A stretch of 64,000 bases of DNA from Triticum aestivum (Eukaryota; Streptophyta; Magnoliopsida; Poales; Poaceae). The notes beneath the pieces are model-generated. The model made no database searches. It was not told the DNA's origin and saw only the letters and a list, made by a program, of their open reading frames with translations. The DNA is taken from contig NC_057809.1 in assembly GCF_018294505.1 (NCBI RefSeq), positions 509,992,741-510,056,740 of the forward strand, read 5' to 3'. The position numbers and the translations under genes are program-made. Below are positions 1 through 11,388 of the stretch, piece by piece. Numbering within the stretch: position 1 is the stretch's first letter; the number at the start of each line of letters is the position of its first letter.

Positions 1-451
1 GATCAATGAAATGCAGCTCTCTGCTCTGCCTTTCTGTCCAAAAAAAGGTTGCTCTTGGGCCAAATTCAGAGCGTAGATCCAAGTGCAGGCTAGACTAATG
101 GGCCAACTGCATCCAATTAGGCCCATTCAGGGGTTTTCTTGCGTATTTTTCTGTTTTCTATTCTGATTTAATTTAGGCAGTAAATCATAATGCTGAAACT
201 TTTTGTGGAAGCTAATTGAATTATTCCGGAGCCAAACAATTAATGTTAAATTTTTTTTGGAGCTGTTAATTAATCCAATTCAAATACACCGTGATTTAAA
301 TGAAAGACCAAAATGTCATGAAAAATGTGCCTCAGCTCTGGTAGAGGTTTACGCCAGGTGTCAAAATAAATGAACATTTTTTAAGGGCATTACATTGAGA
401 AAAACATAATATGTCTAAAAAATGAAGGGTGGAAAATGCACAAAAAATTGG
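1..451. other. AT-rich intergenic sequence, no gene seen
   Basis: No convincing open frame, repeat or RNA signal is visible. The stretch is AT-rich with homopolymer T and A runs. Confidence 0.6.
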
Positions 452-532
452 TGCGCCTGGGGACTCGAACCCAGGACCGCGTGGGTTTGTGGTGTTTAGG
501 GCTACGCTGGTAACCGCTAGGACAGATGGCAA
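452..532 (-). other. tRNA-derived sequence (decayed tRNA or SINE head)
   Basis: On the minus strand a good match to the RNA polymerase III box B (GGGTTCGAGTCCC, about 467-479) follows a box-A-like TAGCGGTTACCAG about 50 bases upstream. The sequence after box B reads CAGGCGCACCA, like the 3' end of a tRNA. The 5' acceptor half does not pair with it and the T stem has mismatches, so this is not a functional tRNA. Such heads are found in tRNA-derived SINEs and in decayed tRNA copies; the sequence alone does not separate the two. Confidence 0.3.
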
Positions 533-1128
533 GACTTTGACATGGGTAGGGAAAGAAGGTATACATAGTGAGACTGTGAATTTTTTTTAAAAAAAAAATA
601 GTGAGACCGTGAATGTTGCACACGCGTGAGAGTGGTTTTCCTTTGTTTTGCACTTAAATTTTGGAGGGTTGGAAGGTTGAAAATGTATGTTGCACTACCA
701 CATGATTTTGGTCAGAGTGGCACTTGGTTTAGGGTTAGAGTGGCACTTGGTTTAGGATTTAAAGGGAATAAATTTGCATGTTAGTTCATGACTTTTTGTT
801 TGAATGAAACAGAGGGCTTCTCACCCCCTCCGAAAACCACAAGTTCTCGAACTTCATGACTTGTTTAGGGAAGAAATGATAAGTTTGGGCACGGACATTT
901 TTTAACACACATAATAAGATGGAACACACCGTACCATTACAATAACTTAGATAAGTTCACGGACATTTCACGGACACATGATGAAACATGACACGACACG
1001 ACACGACATAGAAAAGCAACAAAATAAAAAACCAAACATGACGAGCTTGACTCCGGGCTTGAACATCTTCATCTTGACCTCCTTCTTCCACCTTGGCCGC
1101 GCGCGCCCCTTCAACACCGTCTTCATCT
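533..1128. other. Intergenic, no gene seen
   Basis: AT-rich DNA with a short duplicated phrase (GAGTGGCACTTGGTTTAGG, twice near 715-755). The part from about 960 may be the 3' untranslated region of the minus-strand gene that ends at 1129. It carries a short ACACG tandem (about 990-1008). Confidence 0.4.
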
Positions 1129-1536
1129 TCACACCTCCTCCTCCTCGTCGTAGGGAAGGGAGTGCATCTGGCCTGGAGCGGGGAAGATGCGCTCGTAGTT
1201 GGTGTAGATGTTGTAGACGGTGAAGAAGATGGCCTCGCAGCCGCACCAAAAGACTTGGCCGAGGAGCTCGCGCGCGTCAAATGGGTTGGTGAAGGTGACC
1301 GTGAGCAGTAGGAGGATGCCGCCGCGGTCACGAACCTCGTTGAGGGTGAACATCCTCGGCGAGCCCCGTGGGAGGTGGGCATAGCCGGCTCTGAGGAAGG
1401 CGCGGGTGAGTTCGACGGAACCCCTCCACCTTGAAATAGCCCACACACGGAGCTCCCTCTCCACGAGCACGCCCGGTGGGTAGCGCAGCTCCGGCACCAC
1501 AGGCGGACGGCTGAAGGTCGGCCCGTTGAACTGCAT
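1129..1536 (-). CDS. Unrecognised small protein, 135 aa
   Basis: An open frame of 135 codons in GC-rich sequence, unlike the AT-rich flanks. I do not recognise a family. Visible features are a basic, proline-rich N-terminus, a hydrophobic run GGILLLLTVTF near residues 72-82, a WCGC motif near residues 97-100, an aromatic YNIYTNYERIF segment and an acidic tail DEEEEV. A longer reading starts at the ATG at 1639-1641, but that ATG lies inside a good TATA box, so it would sit upstream of the transcription start. The next in-frame ATG, at 1534-1536, is therefore chosen. It leaves a leader of about 70 bases if transcription starts near 1610. Other frames on the same strand are also open because of base composition, so the coding assignment is moderate. 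It could be a gene fragment. Confidence 0.45.
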   Translation of the reverse strand: MQFNGPTFSRPPVVPELRYPPGVLVERELRVWAISRWRGSVELTRAFLRAGYAHLPRGSPRMFTLNEVRDRGGILLLLTVTFTNPFDARELLGQVFWCGCEAIFFTVYNIYTNYERIFPAPGQMHSLPYDEEEEV

Positions 1537-1637
1537 CTTCTTCACTTGGTCTCGCTTGGGGAGGGCTCGGTCGCTTGGGTGTTTCAAGTTGGAGAGGATC
1601 GGATCTGGCTTGTGGGTGGGAGAGGAAGAGAGGCACC

Positions 1638-1648
1638 CCATTTATAGG
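1638..1648 (-). promoter_or_regulatory. TATA box of the 1129-1536 gene
   Basis: The minus strand reads CCTATAAATGG. It is about 100 bases upstream of the chosen ATG, which is a normal plant promoter distance. It overlaps the upstream ATG of the longer frame and so decides the start choice. Confidence 0.5.
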
Positions 1649-2194
1649 CCTGTGGGTGGGAGAGGAAGAGAGAAAGGATGAGAACGGTGCGTGTGTGAAT
1701 CCGGACGCGTGTGTGTATCCGTTACGTTTTGCACACTTAAATTTTTGCACGAAAACGATGCATCTTTGACCGGGCAGTGCATGTGAACCGCTGCCCTGAA
1801 CCACTGCCCTGAACCACCTAGCTCGCCTCGCTAGCCTAGCTCGCCTAGCGCGCCTCGCTCGCCTCACTCGCATGCATGCACGTCGCCGCCTCCCGCGCAT
1901 GCGCAAACCCACGTAGCCGCCTCCATGCATGCAAGGCCTGGAAAGGCTGAGACGGGCTATTTACTGCAGTCTCAGGCCCAGACAACGAGACGGCCCAACG
2001 GTCCATCCAGCGCGCCCGATATTTGTTAAAAAAACAATCTCCCAGCCAATCAGATTGCATCTCGCGGATCGCCCCCTTCCTCCCCGCAAATTCCTTCTAG
2101 AAGGGTTAGATCGACGGCCCATGATCACCGCTAGGGTTAGATGAACGGTCCTTATTCAGCGCTAGGGTTAGCGGGGTTTGGGAGGGGTTTGGAG
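1649..2194. promoter_or_regulatory. Upstream region with GCTCGCCT tandem and three AGGGTTAG boxes
   Basis: No gene seen. At about 1818-1870 the motif GCTCGCCT and close variants repeat in tandem. At about 2100-2175 AGGGTTAG occurs three times, about 30 bases apart, each time next to a short GC-rich phrase. AGGGTTAG resembles the plant telo-box (AAACCCTA read on the other strand), an element known from promoters of growth-related genes. Whether it acts here is not shown. Confidence 0.3.
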
Positions 2195-2915
2195 CAGTCA
2201 AAGCTATGTTTGACCAGATTTCAAATGAGCATAATAAATTAAATAAAAATCAGAAAAATAAAAAACCTGCGCACATAGTCTTCTTATGTCATATACTAAC
2301 GATTTAAGTTGATAAACAAGCTTTACATACATTTAAATGATAAGTTCATGTGTATTGTATGATATCTCGAGTATCTCAAACTCTCTTGTATGAAGTGAAG
2401 AGAAGTGTTTTGGGGAAATGAACATGAAAATTTCAAAAAACTCACCACAGCTTCATTTTGGAGTGACTAAGAAGGATCCAGGCTTAGTTTTTCATTTTGA
2501 TGTTTTACACTTGTTTAAATCTTGGTCAAAGTTAAGTTTGACCAGAATTCAAATGAGCAAAACAAATTTAAAAAAAATCAAAAAATGGAAAAACCAGCGC
2601 ACATAGTCTGTACATATAGAATATATGTGTAGGAAAGTTATTTGACTGATTTAGATAAGGTCGAAAAAAACCTTGCTTAGAAATGAGGCCGTTTACCCTA
2701 CCTTTGGACCCCTCTTTTTAGCACATTTTTCATGAAAATTTCAAAAACCTCACCACAACTTCATTTTGGATTGACTAAGAAGTATCCAGGCTTAGTTTTT
2801 CATTTTGATGTTTTAGACTTGCTTAAATCTTGGTCAAAGTTAGGTTTGACCAGAATTTAAATGAGCAAAATAAAATTCAAAAAAATCAAAAAAAGGAAAA
2901 ACCATGTGCTCATTC
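2195..2915. repeat. Three diverged direct repeats, spacing about 310-325 bases
   Basis: The phrase GTCAAAG...TTTGACCAGA followed by TCAAATGAGC or TTAAATGAGC, an A-rich run and a GCGCACATAGTC box occurs near 2197, 2523 and 2831. The last two copies are also alike upstream, sharing CATGAAAATTTCAAAAA and CCAGGCTTAGTTTTTCATTT, so the unit is about 310 bases. The repeats lie directly downstream of the MuDR-like transposase gene and may be its element's terminal or subterminal region. That link is inferred from position only. Confidence 0.6.
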
Positions 2916-3039
2916 AAACATCATCCAACATATATTTAAACATCATGTCAAACATACTTCTAACATAGGTCCAACATCATCCAACAGAAATACAACATGT
3001 CAAGTGATAAATGTTTCATAATACAACATCATTCCTTAT

Positions 3040-6000
3040 TCATAATGTTTCATAATTGTTCATAGATAGCGTTGGGGCTTCTGTCTGTTCCTTGAGCTTC
3101 TTGTCATCACTTTGCTCCTCGTGCACCTTGTGCTCATTGTTTCTTCTCTTCTTCTCTTGGTTGTCGGTACCTTGCGCGTCTTCTTCAAACCTACCATAGA
3201 GCTGTGCAAAACATAAAGGGTCCAAACATAAACGGTAATGAGATCGTGTCAAGTGATAGATGTACAGTAGTATTTGACCCTTGCAAGATTTACATACCTA
3301 GCAGAACTCACAACAACAGAAGGTTGGTCACCATTTGGAGCCTCACTTGGATCATCATTTGGAGCCTCACTTGGATCACCATGATCACCATTTAGAGCCT
3401 CACTTGGATCACCATTTGGAGCCTCACTTGAATCATTATTTGGAGGATATTTTGGATCATCGTCAAAATCATGCGGCTGTTGACCATCATCATTTGGAAC
3501 CTCGTCAAAATCCTCATCTGATGCAACCGGCTGTTGACCATCATTTTCATCATCTGTTGAGGCAACCGGCTGTTGACCAACATTTTCATCATCTGTTGAG
3601 GCAACCGGCTGCTGACCAACATTTTCATCGAAGCCTTCATCGAAACTCTCTCCGAACGCTGGATCTACTGTGTTATCACAATACTTACCGAAATGACCAG
3701 ACCCACCACATCTTGTGCACTTACGCTTCCTCGCTCCAAGTCCAGCTCCTTCGCTGCGAGGTCTTATTCGACTCTTCCTTGGTCTACCTGCTGCTCTCTT
3801 CAGAACTGGAGCGCAAAGCTTGAATCCAGGGTCCACCATGTCCCATTGTTGTTTTCCCTCCATAGCAGGCAAGGCATAAGCATATGTGGCTTTGAACCTT
3901 GCAACAGAGTAGTAATCATGCACATACTGCTGTATGTTCCCTGCTGGACCTGGGAGAGAAGTGATGAAAAACAAGGCATGAATGCATGGCAACCCAGTTA
4001 TCTGCCATTGCCTACAACTGCAAGTTCTAGCTTCTAAATCCACTGGATATCTCCATTCCCTCTTCTCTTTATCCAAATATGATATCTCTGCTGTGGTACC
4101 CGAGCAAAGCGTCATGTTCATTTCCAAGCCTGTTGTCTTCTGCTTCAGTTCATTCATCACGGCAGGGATGATAATGTGGCCCATGAATTTTGCCTCGACT
4201 ATTCCTGCACGATAATGAAATTTCTGCATGTATTCTATCCTTATTCTGTCAAGCAAATCCACCACATAATGACCCTTTAGTTTCCGGATCGTTGAGTTGA
4301 AAGACTCTGCTAGATTATTGTGCACATAGTCAACTTTGCTCACTTCACTGAATTGGCTTCTAGCCCATAACTTGGAGTGGTGTGTTTCCAAGTATTCTTT
4401 CACTTTGGGATTCATGTATAACTGCCCAAGTGGTAGTTGTGCTTCTTCACACTGCATGTCAAAGATGCTGGCCATAAATTGTCGGTATACACCTTTCCTT
4501 TGAATTTCTTCATGAAATTTGCAGCAAGGTGACGCATGCATTCCCTATGCTCTACTCCAGGGAACACATTGTCCACGGCCACTTCTAAACCTTTGCAGGC
4601 ATCTGTATGAATGACCAACCCATTGGGATGTGCAATAGCCCGGCGGAGATTATGCAAAAACCAAGTCCAGCTCTCCTCAGACTCTGTCTCTAGCACACCA
4701 TAGGCAACTGGAAATACAAAACTATGTGCATCAACTGCACAAGCTGCTACTAACTGTCCTTTAAACCTTCCTGTGAGAAAAGTGGCATCAATAGCCAAAT
4801 AAGGCCTGCAGCCTGCCAAAAAACCCCGGCGACAAGCCTCAAAGCAGACAAAAACCCTTCTAAAACATTCCTTGGTCTTTGTCACTCCCCTGAATGTGTA
4901 CTCCACGGTGTGGTGATCAATATCTACAATACTACCTGGGCTTGTCCTCTCCACTTCACCTTTGAATGAATACAACAATTGAAAACTTTCCTGCCAGTTA
5001 CCATAAATAGAATCCATAGCATGTTGTTTACCATTGAACAACCTCATGTATGGTAAATCTATCTTGAACTTATCTTTGATGTTCTTCTGCAATTCCTTTG
5101 GACCCACTTGCTGGTTTTCTTTCACCCACTTTTTTACTTCTTTTGCCACCCATCTTGACTTGGCTCTACTGATTGTATCCTTCCTAAGGGTTGATTCCTG
5201 ACATGTGTGCTTAAAAGGATTCACTTTGACCTGAACATTAGTGCTATTCCGCATTTTAGCTGCAAGCAGCCTCCATGGACAACCCTCAGTCGGACAGTGC
5301 ACTCTGTAACGTACTTGATCGCTCTTGTCAACTTTGAAAGTACGTTCTACCTTGATGCAGTATGTCACAAGTGCATTTCTACACTCATTCATGGATGCAA
5401 AAACTGTACCTTCTTCCATTTGAGGGTTCAAAGGGTCCCATTGAACAGCTGCAAGGTCTTCGTCCTCACCCATCGCGTCATCATCCACACGGACTGCATT
5501 GTGAGCCTCATCTTGGTTTTCAGCCCTAGGTGCCCATCGTAAATTCTGAATAACATCAGAATATAACTTCTCTTCATCAACCCCAGAATTGTAGCCATCA
5601 GGCTCCACTTCAAGGGGGACCCTACTGCTGTTGCCCACACTTGTCGAGCCATCACGTCGCCGTGCACCAACTGAACTGTTCTGGCTAGAGATGCCATTAC
5701 GACGACTTGATTCTCCCCGAGATGTTGCACCCGCCATCCTAGGTCCAAATGCCTGCTCAAGCACATCAACTTGCAGCCTCACATGGAAATTATCTTTCTC
5801 TTTATGCCTAACAAACATGGTAGCTAGCTCTTCATCATTACTAACTGTCACCCAATTCTTTCCCCCATCATAGTATTTGTAAACCACTTCATCAAGCAAA
5901 CCCCAAGGATATTGGCTACAAATTACCTCCCCAAATTGTCTGAAACTCCAATTACTAGCCATTGGCAACCGATAATCAAAACCTCCTTGGTATTTCTTCT

Positions 6001-6264
6001 TATCCTTTGCATCGAACATGTACCGGTCCCTTCTAATGTGCACCATGAAAGCAAACCGCAACTCCATCCTAACCGGCGAAAAACAGAGACGCAATCAGCA
6101 CACTAATTGGGCAAACCTACTCGAATCGAGTGTTCAAATGCACAACTAAGCTCAATCTAAACAAGAGGCGAGACTTACCCCTCGGGAACCCAGTCGTGGA
6201 CGCGGCGGATCTCCGGCCCGATGCCTGCCTCGCCAAATACTCCGGGGTCGCCGCTGCTCTCCAT
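3040..6264 (-). pseudogene. MuDR-like transposase, three exons, one frameshift
   Basis: A DDE transposase of the plant MULE type. Exon 1 (6264-6179) codes a short leader beginning MESSGDPGVFGEAG and ends at a GTAAGT donor. A 110-base intron ends in TTAG, and exon 2 (6068-3298) continues in phase at MELRFAFMVHIRR. A third exon (3190-3040) is reached from an AG|GTATGT donor over a 107-base intron and adds a basic, acidic-mixed tail. Order of domains: PB1-like N-terminus, acidic linker, MuDR DNA-binding domain (CRNALVTYCIKVERTF near 5370), MULE catalytic core (YLAIDATFLTGRFKG, HTDACKGLE, HRECMRHLA), SWIM zinc finger (CSCRQW then PCIHA, about 3980-4010), an AGRPRK basic motif and a CCHC knuckle (CTRCGGSGHFGKYC). 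One base is missing near 4426, shifting the frame between core and SWIM domain; otherwise the frame is open. A domesticated gene of the MUSTANG kind is a possible alternative, since no inverted repeats were found. Confidence 0.85.
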
Positions 6265-6797
6265 TTCGCCCTAGGGTTCTTCCTCCTAGTTCAAATAGCT
6301 CCAGCAGCCCCCCACCTTTGAGCGCTCCGGCCGGGCGCACGGAAGGAGGCCGCGCCGCGGGTCGAGCAGGTGGCGGGCGCCCCACCCGTGGCGTCGCAGG
6401 AAGGTGGTGGGCGTCACAATGAGCCGTGGAGCGTAGGCGCAGGGAGGTAGCGGCGGAGCAGGGCGTGCAGCTGGTGGCGGGGCAGGTGCTGGCCGCGGCG
6501 CAGGTGGCGGCGGCGGCGGCGCACGACAGCCGGCCGGGCGGATGGGTGTGAGCTAAAATGATTTGGGGATTTAGTTGCAGGGGCCTACATGTCAGCTCCG
6601 GACCCACGTCCACGCGGTCCCACGTGTAAGCTCCGGACCCACAACTACTAACGCCGGCGGACGGAATGGACTCAAATATGGCCGTTTGGCCTCGTCGTAG
6701 TTGATGTGCACGGACTAGGGGCAAAACTGAGGACAATTTCCATCTGAGGGCAAAACTGAGCACATGGACACCATTGAGGGCAAAACGATAATTAGCC

Positions 6798-6809
6798 CTT
6801 CTTGTAGTG
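6798..6809. other. CACTA-like terminal motif
   Basis: The plus strand ends CTTCTTGTAGTG, the reverse of CACTACAAGAAG, which is the terminal motif of many grass CACTA transposons. It is oriented as the right end of an element lying to the left. No left partner is visible between 1 and 6800. It may be the edge of the Mutator-like element or of a truncated CACTA element. Confidence 0.35.
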
Positions 6810-8019
6810 GCTCTGCTCTCGTTTCTCAGGCATGCACTGCTCGGCTCATTTGTGGTGGCTTCGTTTGGCTTGACTCAGCAAAAAAAAGTCTAACCATACT
6901 AGTTTTCCTGCGAGAGCAGACAACCTCCGCGATATCCAGGCTTAATTGTCATCACACAATTACGGAAGCAATCTCACGCCATGGAGAGCTAGGTTCTACT
7001 CCACCACAGGCGGAGGACCCCTATGGGCAAGGTATGGCCAATACCATACCTTAATTTGAGAAGAAGAACTTATATCAATGCATACTGCTCGTTGCTATCA
7101 CTTGTCTTGCTTGCTTTTATCACTACAGAAAAATGCTAACACAGATAGAGAGAGGCCTTTCATTCCGTGGATACATGGCCGGATGGGCCAAACAGCCAGC
7201 CAGACATAGTGTATTGGGCCAGGAACCGATCGATTCATCGAAACAATACTAGATCAAGCCAACGAGTATGTTAGCCAGCACAGAGCGCCACGCACGAATG
7301 CAGACAAATTGAGTCACTGATACGCACACGCACGTGGCGCGCAGCAACCCTAGCTAATGCGGTGGCGGCTGGCTAGGGCCAGGAGGATGAAGGTTCGGCC
7401 AATGGCGATGATGGGTTGGGCCCTAGCGGGCAGTGATAGCGAGTGGCGACTAAAGCTCGGGCCTAGCGAGAGACGACAATGAGAGACGAGCATGGGCTGA
7501 CAGCTCCGCATCCTTCATGGCCTGCAGTGTGTAGTCCGGTGTTTCAACGATGCTGGCAAATGATAGAGAGGAAGGGGAAGTTTCTAGCAAAGCCAAATAA
7601 AACAGGGAGACGTATATTTCTCTGAATTTTAGTAGCATTTTTCTACAACTTGTAATATGCGACTCAAATTGATTTTAGTGACAATTTAATGTTGTTAATT
7701 GCATATTTGACTATATATTTTGAAGTACTTGTAGTGGTAGTAGCTCCAATCCAAACACTTGTGAAAGTGTCATTGTTTCGGCACATGCCAATCATCAAGA
7801 TCAAGATCCAAAGAACAAGAGAATGCAAATTTTATGCCAACGAAATAAGTGGAAGAACAGACAACAAATTCCACTGAATTTTTTGTGCAAGAGAATTTTT
7901 ATGTTCTCATAGTTGAAGAGATACCTGTTTTGTTTTTAGTTTAGATTACATAAATGGTGATCCATGACTTCGCATTCCACTTGATAGATCAACATTAGAG
8001 ATGATGTTATATTTTCTTA
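6810..8019. other. No gene seen
   Basis: Mixed-composition DNA without a supported frame. CACTACAGAAAAA at 7121-7133 looks like a CACTA left end, but no partner is visible. From about 7640 the sequence turns AT-rich toward the hAT relic. Confidence 0.5.
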
Positions 8020-9830
8020 TCTACAAGGGGTCCAACTCGACCAAGTAGTCAAAGTTTCCCTCCAAATAGAGATCAAAGATGCTTTTGGCCACAATGGTTA
8101 AGGACTTTCATTGTTTGGAATATACTGTAGAACAGGACAAGGCTTATTGCATCTGTTGTTATCCGTTTAAGCATGGCCGAGTGGATGATAAATCTTGTTC
8201 ATGATGTCTTCTTCAAATTGGGTTTTGACTGTTGGAAAAACATGGTCTCAACATTTTGTAAGCATGTGCGTGGTCCATGTGGCATCCACAATATTTCAAA
8301 AATAGCATGCGATGATTTTAGAAATCTTGGCAAATTGCGAAAAGTAAAAGTTACAACTTACAAAAAAGATTCACTTATCAAGTATGAAACTCGTGTGGTG
8401 GATACATCTTTGGGCATTGTAAATTATCTAGCAGTGCAAGGTGAACCATTATGTGGATACGATGATTCTTCTACTTTGAACGAAGGGAATTTTTTTAGAG
8501 ATGCTTGATTGGTTCAAAGAAATAAATGCAGATGTGAAGCTTGCATTTGATGAGCTATGTCCGAAGAATGACAAAATGACTTCTGGAGAAATTCAAAAAA
8601 ATATCCTTGCTTCTCATTTTGCAAATGTTGTCACCAAAGCAATCAAAGAAGATATGGGTGGTTGTCTTTTCTCTATTCTTATTGACGACTCTCCTAATAT
8701 GCCGGTGAAAGAACAAATGGTCGTGATTGATAGGTACGTATTGAAGTATGTTATTGTGTTTTTTTACTTCTGTTTTGTGATACATGTTTTTGGCTTTTTT
8801 AGGATGATGTGCGTGTATTCCATGTAGGGCAGTAGGGTTCATCAAATGGTGACTTTTAGCTTTATTTTCATCATGAAGATGATATTAATAATCCTTTGTA
8901 TGAAAAATGATTTATTTTTTCTATTGGAAAAGAAGTATCAAAATGTTGTCAGGTATTTGATGGATTAAGTCACATATATTTATTTTGCATGATACTTTTT
9001 TCACGTAAACATACATGTATCCAAAATTATAATTGTATCATTCTAGGCAATGTCATTGGTTACGGATGTGAGAACACGTTTGATCAATTGGAGAAATGAT
9101 GGTTGTCAGCCACTCTTGGAAAATGAAAAAGCCTTTTGCACTAAAAAGATATTTTAATATCCAATATGGTTGAAATCTTTACAAAATTGGTAAAATCAAG
9201 AAAAGCTAAGCGAAACAATGTCACCGTTGATCATATTTTTTCGTGCGGACACCATCTATGCTGCTATAGATTCAATCACTACATAGTTTGATCATCATTT
9301 TAATGAGGTATTTTTAGAGTTACCCCAAGACTTCTCTTATCTTGACCCTAGAGACTCGTTTTCTAATTTCAATGTGAAAAAGCTTGCTCGACTCACATAG
9401 ATTTATCATGAGGCTTTCTTTAACTATTAACCGAACATATAAAAGATAACCTTGATCTATTCATTATTAATATGAGAAGAACTGCTGACTTTAGATTTTG
9501 TCATGATATTGCAAGCCTAACTGAAAACATGGTTGAACATGAAAAGCACATCATGTTTCCTACGGTTTATTGCCTCATTGTAGCATTGCTACTACAAGTA
9601 GTGACAACAACCGTTGAAAAGACCTTCTCAGCAATGAAAATCATCAAGACCGAGTTGTGCAGCAGAGATAGCAAAGATATCTGGTGCATGGCGTAGTGAA
9701 CTAGTGATTTGATGATGTGCTACATTGAGAGAGGGATATTCAAAAGTCTTGATCTTGATAAAATTAAGGGAGATTTTCAGAAGGAGGGTAGGGCACTGCC
9801 ATTGCCTGGGTCTTCTAGATGCCATTGAAT
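8020..9830 (+). pseudogene. hAT-type transposase with TTF zinc finger, decayed
   Basis: A broken hAT-superfamily transposase of the TTF/DUF4371 type, often annotated as zinc finger MYM-type protein 1-like in plants. The N-terminal TTF signature is readable near 8120-8180 (LEYTVEQDKAYCICCYPF). Two open pieces follow: 8173-8508 (GFDCWKNMVSTFCKH, CGYDDSSTLNEGNF) and 8501-8827 (ILASHFANVVTKAIKED, then DDS and VVIDR). An intron-like gap with GTACG and TTTTTTAG follows near 8735-8801. The middle is full of stops but keeps DPRDSFSNFNVKKLARLT near 9346-9400. The C-terminal hAT dimerisation region is clear at 9560-9700 (TTTVEKTFSAMKIIKTEL) and runs on as CYIERGIFKSLDLDKIK. Several stops and frameshifts make it inactive. 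No terminal repeats were identified. Confidence 0.8.
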
Positions 9831-11388
9831 CTTCATTATCCATATGTTTTAGATTGCTTGTCTATTTAAATGTAAAACAGGTGCCCGATAGGAACGGCGA
9901 GAGGCAGACCTGGGCGACGTTGTCGGTAGATTTTTTTTCCCGATCAACTTGTCGGTAGACTTGGGAGCAGCAGTTCTGCCGTCCTTCTTGCCGCATCGGT
10001 TGCATCCTGAGTGGCGGTGTCGTCGTTGTCCAGCCGATGCAGCACCGTCGTCGCCTGACGCGGGCGACAACTTGCGCAGTAGTGGTCGTGGGTGGACGGC
10101 GGCGTCACGCCTCGTAGTGCCCATGGGCGCGAGGTACCTGGAGGCCGCCGTGGCGACGTGTGTGTGGTGCTGCTCTCGGCCGCAGTCGGGCTCCGTGCGG
10201 TTCGTCGGCGGCACGTCTTCGACAACCTCTGCCCGTCGCGCGCTCCCAAAGCTCAGCTAGTTGCTACGCTGCCACCACTGCACGGCGGCCCCAGCAACAA
10301 CGTCGTCCACCTTGCCGTGCGCATCCTCGATGGCTTTCATGCATGGCTCTCGTGCTCTCGATCAAGACTCTGGGATGATACAAATGAGATCGTGAGCGAG
10401 AGCGCTGGACCATGCCTTGTGCCCGTTTTATTTTTTCTCCAATACCGCATGCGAGCTGAGACGAGCGAGTGACCAGGAAGGAGCTAACCGCTAGCGTGGA
10501 AGAAAGCTGGCTAGCGGGTCAAGTATGGCTGCCTCACGTTGGATGAACTTGCGTCGAGCCGAGCAGCCGGCTAATCAGAACGTACAAACAAAAAACATTT
10601 TTCGGGGTAAAAAGTGGAGCAATTTGCATAAACTGGGCGAAAGGAAGAACATTTGATAAAACATGTCACAAACCTAAAACTTAAGGGTGAAAATGAAATT
10701 AACTCGTAATTTAATGCCGCGGCTCATTTCCAATCTTTTCTTTATAGAAAGGATACAGGTAGATGATGTGGAGATTACACCCCAAGAGCTCCATTAATGC
10801 ACGTATTGACGTATATATGGACGAGAATGGTTAGTATTTATTAATTACGTTTGAAGAATGAAAGACGCGTAAAAGGGAAGAAACACGGGAACATCATGCT
10901 CTGTGTCTGCATGCGCTCCCACCCCGTCCCAACTTCGACTAGCTGATGAAAAAAGAATCTTTCGGATATTTTCTGGGTTACAATTAATTTGGATAATAAC
11001 CACCTACCACATATAACCTCGCCCGGGAATGTTTCGCACAATTTACAGCGAAGATTACTGTATGCCTGGAATATTTTTAATATTTTCTGCAGCATTCATT
11101 CATTCATTTGAGGAAAGTATAGCAGGTAATTATAAACAGCCAACTAGATTGTAAAACACGATCAATATTCAATAGGCAATCACATATGTTTCCCCCATCG
11201 AGATCTATCCGATGATACAACGAAGGATCACAATACGAAAATAGATGAAACAAAGTAACAAACTAACGCAAGTACGAAAGTAGATGAAAACAAACAAAGC
11301 ATAGTTTCTCCCTTACAGAGTATGCAGCTAATCGATCGGACTAGCTAACTAGGATGCGCAGTCGAGGTAGAGATGAGCACGTAGTGGC
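9831..11388. other. GC-rich block then AT-rich DNA, no recognised gene
   Basis: From about 9890 to 10480 the composition becomes GC-rich and several frames stay open on both strands, up to 126 codons, as expected from composition alone. No motif was recognised, so none is called. It may be a captured or decayed host gene fragment. From 10560 to 11340 the DNA is AT-rich with no feature seen. Confidence 0.4.

Larger units (their letters stand above)
2195..6809 (-). mobile_element. Mutator-like element (MULE), borders uncertain
   Basis: The core is the MuDR-type transposase gene at 3040-6264. The left limit is set at the repeat cluster. The right limit is set at a terminal-like sequence ending CTTCTTGTAGTG at 6798-6809, preceded by repeats of GAGGGCAAAACTGA. 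I could not find a matching inverted copy of that end on the left, nor a 9-base target duplication, so the borders are tentative. The GC-rich stretch at 6265-6560 is probably the transposase promoter and leader. Confidence 0.45.

Noticed and set aside
452..532. Functional tRNA gene
   Set aside because: Acceptor stem does not pair and the T stem has mismatches.
1537..1641. N-terminal extension of the small gene to the ATG at 1641
   Set aside because: This ATG overlaps the TATA box and would not be transcribed.
3335..3823. Plus-strand frame of 162 codons with His/Leu repeats
   Set aside because: It is the reverse reading of the acidic, repetitive C-terminal part of the transposase.
7121..7133. 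CACTACAGAAAAA as a CACTA left end
   Set aside because: No matching right end or internal CACTA gene was found near it.
9944..10472. Overlapping frames of 100-126 codons on both strands
   Set aside because: Explained by GC-rich composition; no motif, start context or partner exon recognised.
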